From the NCBI GenBank assembly GCA_019246215.1, contig JAFAQT010000032.1, positions 1-36,026 of the forward strand: DNA of 36,026 nt, read 5' to 3'. The stretch comes from Verrucomicrobiota bacterium (GTDB taxonomy: Bacteria; Verrucomicrobiota; Verrucomicrobiia; Chthoniobacterales; JAFAMB01). The position numbers and the translations under genes are program-made. The notes under the pieces were generated by a model that ran no database searches, was not told where the DNA came from, and worked only from the letters and a program-made list of their open reading frames with translations. Below, one piece after another: positions 33,198-36,026 of the stretch. Position 1 is the stretch's first letter, and each line of letters starts with the position of its first letter.

Positions 33198-33770
33198 ATG
33201 CTCAATGACATTCGGATTGTAATCCGTACGGCAAAAGGGGATATCCAGGCGACGCTCTTTCCTTCTAAGGCGCCGGTGACAGCTGCGAGTTTCCTGAATT
33301 TAGCGACTCGTAAGTTTTACGACGGACTCACTTTTCATCGTGTCGTCCCCCGGTTTGTCATCCAAGGTGGTGACCCGCTCGGGACCGGAAGCGGCGGTCC
33401 TGGTTACCATTTTGAAAATGAAGTGCACGACTCGTTGTCCCACGTCAAGGTTGGTGCAGTAGCGATGGCTAACGCCGGTCCGAATACCAACGGCAGCCAG
33501 TTTTACGTGACCATTAATCCCTTAAAACAGGAGCATGTAAAAATGCTGGATGGTAATTATTCGATTTTCGGACAGGTGACCAATGGACTGGACGTCGCCA
33601 CAAAAATCGTTCAAGGAGATAAAATCTATTCGATCGATGTTCTCGACTCGACTGAAGAATTGTTTGCGGAGCAGAAGACGCGCCTGAAACAGTGGAACAA
33701 GATCTTGGATCAAAAATTTGGGAAAAAGTTGAGCCCCGCCCCTCAGAATCAGCAGAAGCCGAATGCCTGA
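33198..33770 (+). CDS. Cyclophilin-type peptidyl-prolyl isomerase
   Basis: This is a 190-residue cyclophilin that accelerates cis-trans isomerisation of proline bonds. Core motifs are FHRVVPRFVIQGGDP (about 46-60, including the catalytic Arg), GSGGPGYHFENE, AMANAGPNTNGSQFYVT and FGQVTNGLDV. There is no signal peptide, so it is probably cytoplasmic. A charged C-terminal extension after about 155, ending in Pro/Gln-rich sequence, is unlike minimal cyclophilins. It stands between the divergent aguB and queA. Confidence 0.93.
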   Translation: MLNDIRIVIRTAKGDIQATLFPSKAPVTAASFLNLATRKFYDGLTFHRVVPRFVIQGGDPLGTGSGGPGYHFENEVHDSLSHVKVGAVAMANAGPNTNGSQFYVTINPLKQEHVKMLDGNYSIFGQVTNGLDVATKIVQGDKIYSIDVLDSTEELFAEQKTRLKQWNKILDQKFGKKLSPAPQNQQKPNA

Positions 33771-33788
33771 CTCCATTGGGCGGAGTAG

Positions 33789-33897
33789 GTCAGGAGTCGC
33801 AGGATAAATCTGATGATCTCAGCCTCCTTGAGAGTTGTGACCATTTGCCCTGGATGGCGCCACCCTGAGCTTTCATCTGGTTTCTGCTACTCCTGAG
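33789..33897. repeat. Inverted pair of a 16-bp dispersed repeat upstream of queA
   Basis: GTCAGGAGTCGCAGGA (33789-33804) and the reverse complement of CTCAGGAGTAGCAGAA (33882-33897) face each other across 77 bases. The second copy differs by one base from the copy after proA at 11908-11923. The pair could form a long stem in the queA leader, or mark a small mobile or REP-like element. Confidence 0.45.
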
Positions 33898-33917
33898 CTT
33901 CTGCATTTACTGCAATC

Positions 33918-34898
33918 ATGACTCTGCGCACAGCAGATTACGCCTATCAGCTTCCAGAGGATCTCGTCGCCCGTTACCCGACCGAACGGCGAGGTGAATC
34001 GAGAATGATGCTCCTTGAGCGCAAGGGCCAGCGAATCACCCATCTCCACTTCCGCGATTTGGTCGAATTGCTGGGACCGAAGGAGTTAGTCGTCTTAAAC
34101 AACACAAGAGTTATTCCAGCTCGGATCCGATTTCCTGATCAAAAGGCGGAAATGCTTCTGTTCGAGCAAATCGATCCTTTCACCTGGCGATGCCTTGTCC
34201 GGCCGGGGAGATCTTTTAGCCTGGGGCGAAGCTTTTCGATCCTTGGTCATCGAGCTGAAATCGTTCAAATTGGAGAGGAAGGGGATCGTCTGATCCGATT
34301 CGATCAATTGATTGATCTCGATGAAATCGGAGAGATACCGCTTCCTCCTTATATTGATCGCGCACCGGAGGCCTTTGATCGTGAACGATATCAAACCGTC
34401 TTTGCTTCGCGAAATGGGGCGATTGCGGCGCCGACTGCGGGGTTACATTTCACGCCGGAACTGCTGGGCCAGATTCCTCACGAATTTGTCACGCTTCACG
34501 TGGGTGTTGGAACATTCAGACCCGTCAAAGTCGCAGATATCACTCGCCATAAAATGCATGACGAAGCGTTCGAACTGACAGCCGCCGCTGCGGAGAGGAT
34601 TCAGTCGGCCGAAGACATCTTGGCGGTAGGGACAACGACCGTGCGGACCTTGGAAACTCTGATGCAGCGCTTTTGTAAGATACGGCCAGGCAACGGCGTG
34701 GCTGACCTTTTTATCTATCCGCCGTTCGAGTTCAGGAGGGTGCAATCGTTGCTGACTAACTTCCATCTCCCGCAATCAACTCTTTTGATGTTAGTCTCGG
34801 CATTTGCCGGCCGCGAGTTCATCTTGGAAGCGTATCGGGAAGCGGTCAAGGAGCGGTACCGTTTTTTCAGTTACGGTGATTGCATGCTGATCCGATAA
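33918..34898 (+). CDS. queA: S-adenosylmethionine:tRNA ribosyltransferase-isomerase
   Basis: This 326-residue enzyme transfers and isomerises the ribosyl group of SAM onto preQ1 in tRNA, giving epoxyqueuosine. Family signatures are YQLPEDLVARYPTERR at the start, VLNNTRVIPARI, PLPPYIDR, YQTVFA, AAPTAGLHFTPELL, HVGVGTFRPVK, and the closing FSYGDCMLI. It is slightly shorter than the usual 340-360 residues, mainly in the middle domain. No other queuosine genes are nearby. A repeat array starts within about 60 bases of its stop. Confidence 0.96.
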   Translation: MTLRTADYAYQLPEDLVARYPTERRGESRMMLLERKGQRITHLHFRDLVELLGPKELVVLNNTRVIPARIRFPDQKAEMLLFEQIDPFTWRCLVRPGRSFSLGRSFSILGHRAEIVQIGEEGDRLIRFDQLIDLDEIGEIPLPPYIDRAPEAFDRERYQTVFASRNGAIAAPTAGLHFTPELLGQIPHEFVTLHVGVGTFRPVKVADITRHKMHDEAFELTAAAAERIQSAEDILAVGTTTVRTLETLMQRFCKIRPGNGVADLFIYPPFEFRRVQSLLTNFHLPQSTLLMLVSAFAGREFILEAYREAVKERYRFFSYGDCMLIR

Positions 34899-34956
34899 AT
34901 CCGAATCTCTTCCGGGTCAGCGCCGGCTGCGAGGACAACAAACCGGAGAAGAGGAC

Positions 34957-35363
34957 AAGAACCCGGGGCGACAAGAACCTGGGGGACAGGTCAAAGGGAG
35001 ACAAGAACCTCGGGGGGGCAGGTCAGATGCGGGTCCCGGAATCAGGGACAGGGGTCAGATCATAGCCGGGAGACAGGTGAAATCTCGAGGATCTAAAATC
35101 CTCTAGTCAGAGCGGTGACCCTGGAATCATGCCCGAGCCAACATCTGCCCTCTTATGTGAGATTCTTTTTCAGCCGCGGACAGCTCTGCAAACCAACATC
35201 AACATTGACCTGTCCCTTTCGGCGTCTCCCCGTCTTTCGCAGTCGGGTCTCAGGCCAAATGCTACGGTAAAACCCAAAGGCGACGGTGAAAAGGGACCCG
35301 CAGTCAGGCAAGAACCTGGGGGAGGCAAGAACCTGGGGGACAGGTCAAGGCAAGAACCTGGGG
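34957..35363 (+). repeat. Six scattered copies of AAGAACCTGGGG
   Basis: The word AAGAACCTGGGG, exact or with one change, occurs at about 34957, 34973, 35003, 35310, 35327 and 35352. It is often followed directly by GACAGGTC. The copies cluster on the left flanks of units A and B, as if the left end had been partly duplicated several times. Confidence 0.7.
34983..35216. repeat. Inverted-repeat-bounded element, unit A
   Basis: About 234 bp run from GGGACAGGTCAAAG to CATTGACCTGTCCC, which are inverted copies with one mismatch. The interior includes a short hairpin GAGGAT/ATCCTC (about 35088-35104) and the phrases AGCGGTGACC and ATCTGCCCTCTTATGTGAGA. It is clearly homologous to unit B. No gene lies inside, so it fits a MITE- or REP-like non-autonomous element. 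Confidence 0.7.
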
Positions 35364-35553
35364 ACAGGTCAAATGCGGGGCCCGGAATCAGGGACAGGTC
35401 AGGTCATAGCCGGGAGACAGGTGAAATCTCGAGGATCTAAAATTCTCTAGTCCCAGCGGTGACCGTGGAAAGATCAACATCTGCCCTATTATGTGAGATT
35501 CTTTTTCAGCCTCGGACAGCTCTGGAAACCGACATCAACATTTGACCTGTCCC
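35361..35553. repeat. Inverted-repeat-bounded element, unit B
   Basis: This 193-bp element is bounded by a perfect 14-bp inverted pair: GGGACAGGTCAAAT (35361-35374) and ATTTGACCTGTCCC (35540-35553). Its interior matches unit A nearly base for base from GCCGGGAGACAGGTGAAATC to the right end, with few substitutions. No coding potential is seen. Confidence 0.78.
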
Positions 35554-35586
35554 TTTCGGCGTCGGTCGTCCCTTTCGGCGTCGGTC
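35549..35586 (+). repeat. 19-bp perfect tandem duplication at the right end of unit B
   Basis: GTCCCTTTCGGCGTCGGTC is present twice in direct contact (35549-35567 and 35568-35586). The same CCCTTTCGGC follows the right end of units A and C. The second copy abuts the transposase fragment. Confidence 0.8.
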
Positions 35587-35588
35587 CC

Positions 35589-35703
35589 AATATGCTCGAA
35601 CGGCTTAACCGGGAACTTAAGCGCCGCGACCCATGTCATCCGAATCTTTCCCGATGAGCAGAGTACCCTGCGGCTGATCCGGGCGCTCGCGGTCGAAATT
35701 CAC
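35589..35703 (+). pseudogene. Fragment of IS256-family (mutator-type) transposase C-terminus
   Basis: Translation gives NMLERLNRELKRR, then, after one extra base near 35628, THVIRIFPDEQSTLRLIRAL and onward to AVEIH. This matches the C-terminal region of IS256-type transposases, where NMLERLNRE(L/I)KRRTRV-RIFP is characteristic. Only about 38 of roughly 400 residues remain, the frame is broken, and both ends run straight into the surrounding short repeats. It is a dead remnant, not a working gene. The ORF at 35542-35835 is this fragment plus flanking repeat sequence. Confidence 0.8.
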
Positions 35704-35704
35704 G

Positions 35705-35759
35705 GCCCGAAGTCAGGGGACAGCACGGCCCGAAGTCAGGGGAGCCCGAAGTCAGGGGA
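35705..35759 (+). repeat. Three tandem copies of GCCCGAAGTCAGGGGA
   Basis: Exact 16-bp copies lie at 35705-35720, 35728-35743 and 35744-35759. The last two touch, and the third runs into GACAGGTC. They begin directly after the transposase fragment, which suggests that the same family of ends was repeatedly added on this side. Confidence 0.8.
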
Positions 35760-35865
35760 CAGGTCGGATATCGGGGCGCAGGTGCGAGATCTGGTGGATG
35801 GTCCGAAATCCTCTTACCGCTGGACATTTATATAGCTGCGGGAACAACGCTACGCTATAGCCTCG

Positions 35866-36015
35866 GGGACAGGTCAAATCACGCGCAGCTAAATCCTCGA
35901 GTTCAGCGGTAATCATGAAGGTGGCTGAGCCGATTTCTGCCCTCTTATCTAGGGAGACCGGTTTTCAATCCCCGCAGACAGGTTTGCGAGTGGAGATCAA
36001 CATTTGACCTGTCCC
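35866..36015. repeat. Inverted-repeat-bounded element, unit C (shorter, diverged)
   Basis: This 150-bp element is bounded by the same perfect 14-bp pair, GGGACAGGTCAAAT (35866-35879) and ATTTGACCTGTCCC (36002-36015). The interior is a diverged relative of units A and B, sharing in order CTAAA-TCCTC, CAGCGGT, TCTGCCCTCTTAT and GATCAACATTTGACC. No ORF of interest lies inside. Between units B and C, apart from the transposase fragment and the 16-bp repeats, about 100 bases (35762-35865) hold nothing I recognise. Confidence 0.75.
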
Positions 36016-36026
36016 TTTCGGCTGTC

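Noticed and set aside
35129-35440. 103-residue ORF in the repeat array
   Set aside because: It runs through units A and B. The translation (RQEPGGGKNLGDRSRQEPGD) is simply the read-through of tandem short repeats.
34957-36026. Possible CRISPR array
   Set aside because: The repeats are of several different words with irregular spacing and inverted pairs. There are no uniform 30-40 bp spacers and no cas genes.

Overview
This window looks like a chromosomal segment from a Verrucomicrobiota bacterium, probably a soil Spartobacteria/Chthoniobacterales-like lineage. That placement is inference. It rests on a complete division and cell-wall (dcw) cluster containing a MurC-MurB fusion, a divergent FtsZ, moderate GC content and the style of the intergenic repeats. 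No rRNA or tRNA gene was recognised.

Left part (1-9.8 kb): after about 0.8 kb with no recognisable gene come a sugar-type ABC transporter ATPase ending at a strong terminator, a small unknown protein, a VOC-fold protein and a secreted PEBP-like protein. Glycyl-tRNA synthetase follows, flanked by two membrane-anchored OmpA-domain proteins. A minus-strand HD phosphohydrolase and a minus-strand adenylate-forming ligase come next. Between them lies an orphan plus-strand mini-transcript candidate (a 42-codon ORF ending on a textbook terminator).

Central part (9.86-31.06 kb): proB-proA (proline synthesis) is followed by a 361-base gap that holds the dcw control region: a candidate promoter overlapped by five TGG-type boxes at exact 10-bp spacing, the layout expected of a MraZ operator. 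The cluster then runs mraZ, rsmH, ftsL, ftsI, murE, murF, mraY, murD, a LysM protein, ftsW, murG, murC-murB (fused), ddl, ftsQ, ftsA, ftsZ, all on one strand. Most junctions overlap by 1-11 bases, so translational coupling is likely. Together these genes make the lipid II precursor (MurE has the meso-DAP signature), polymerise and cross-link it at the septum (FtsW/FtsI) and build the Z-ring (FtsA/FtsZ). The FtsZ T7 loop has lost two of its three usual polar residues while keeping the C-terminal FtsA-binding peptide.

Right part (31.1-36.0 kb): a minus-strand aguB-aguA pair converts agmatine to putrescine. A cyclophilin and queA (queuosine tRNA modification) follow on the plus strand. The last 1.1 kb is a dense, gene-free repeat array of three related 150-235 bp elements. 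Each is bounded by an inverted GGGACAGGTCAAAT / ATTTGACCTGTCCC pair, with several short tandem repeats between them. A frameshifted fragment of an IS256-type transposase C-terminus is sandwiched among them.

The best candidates for something not well described are the terminal repeat array, the orphan small transcript at 8.2-8.4 kb, and the altered FtsZ catalytic loop.
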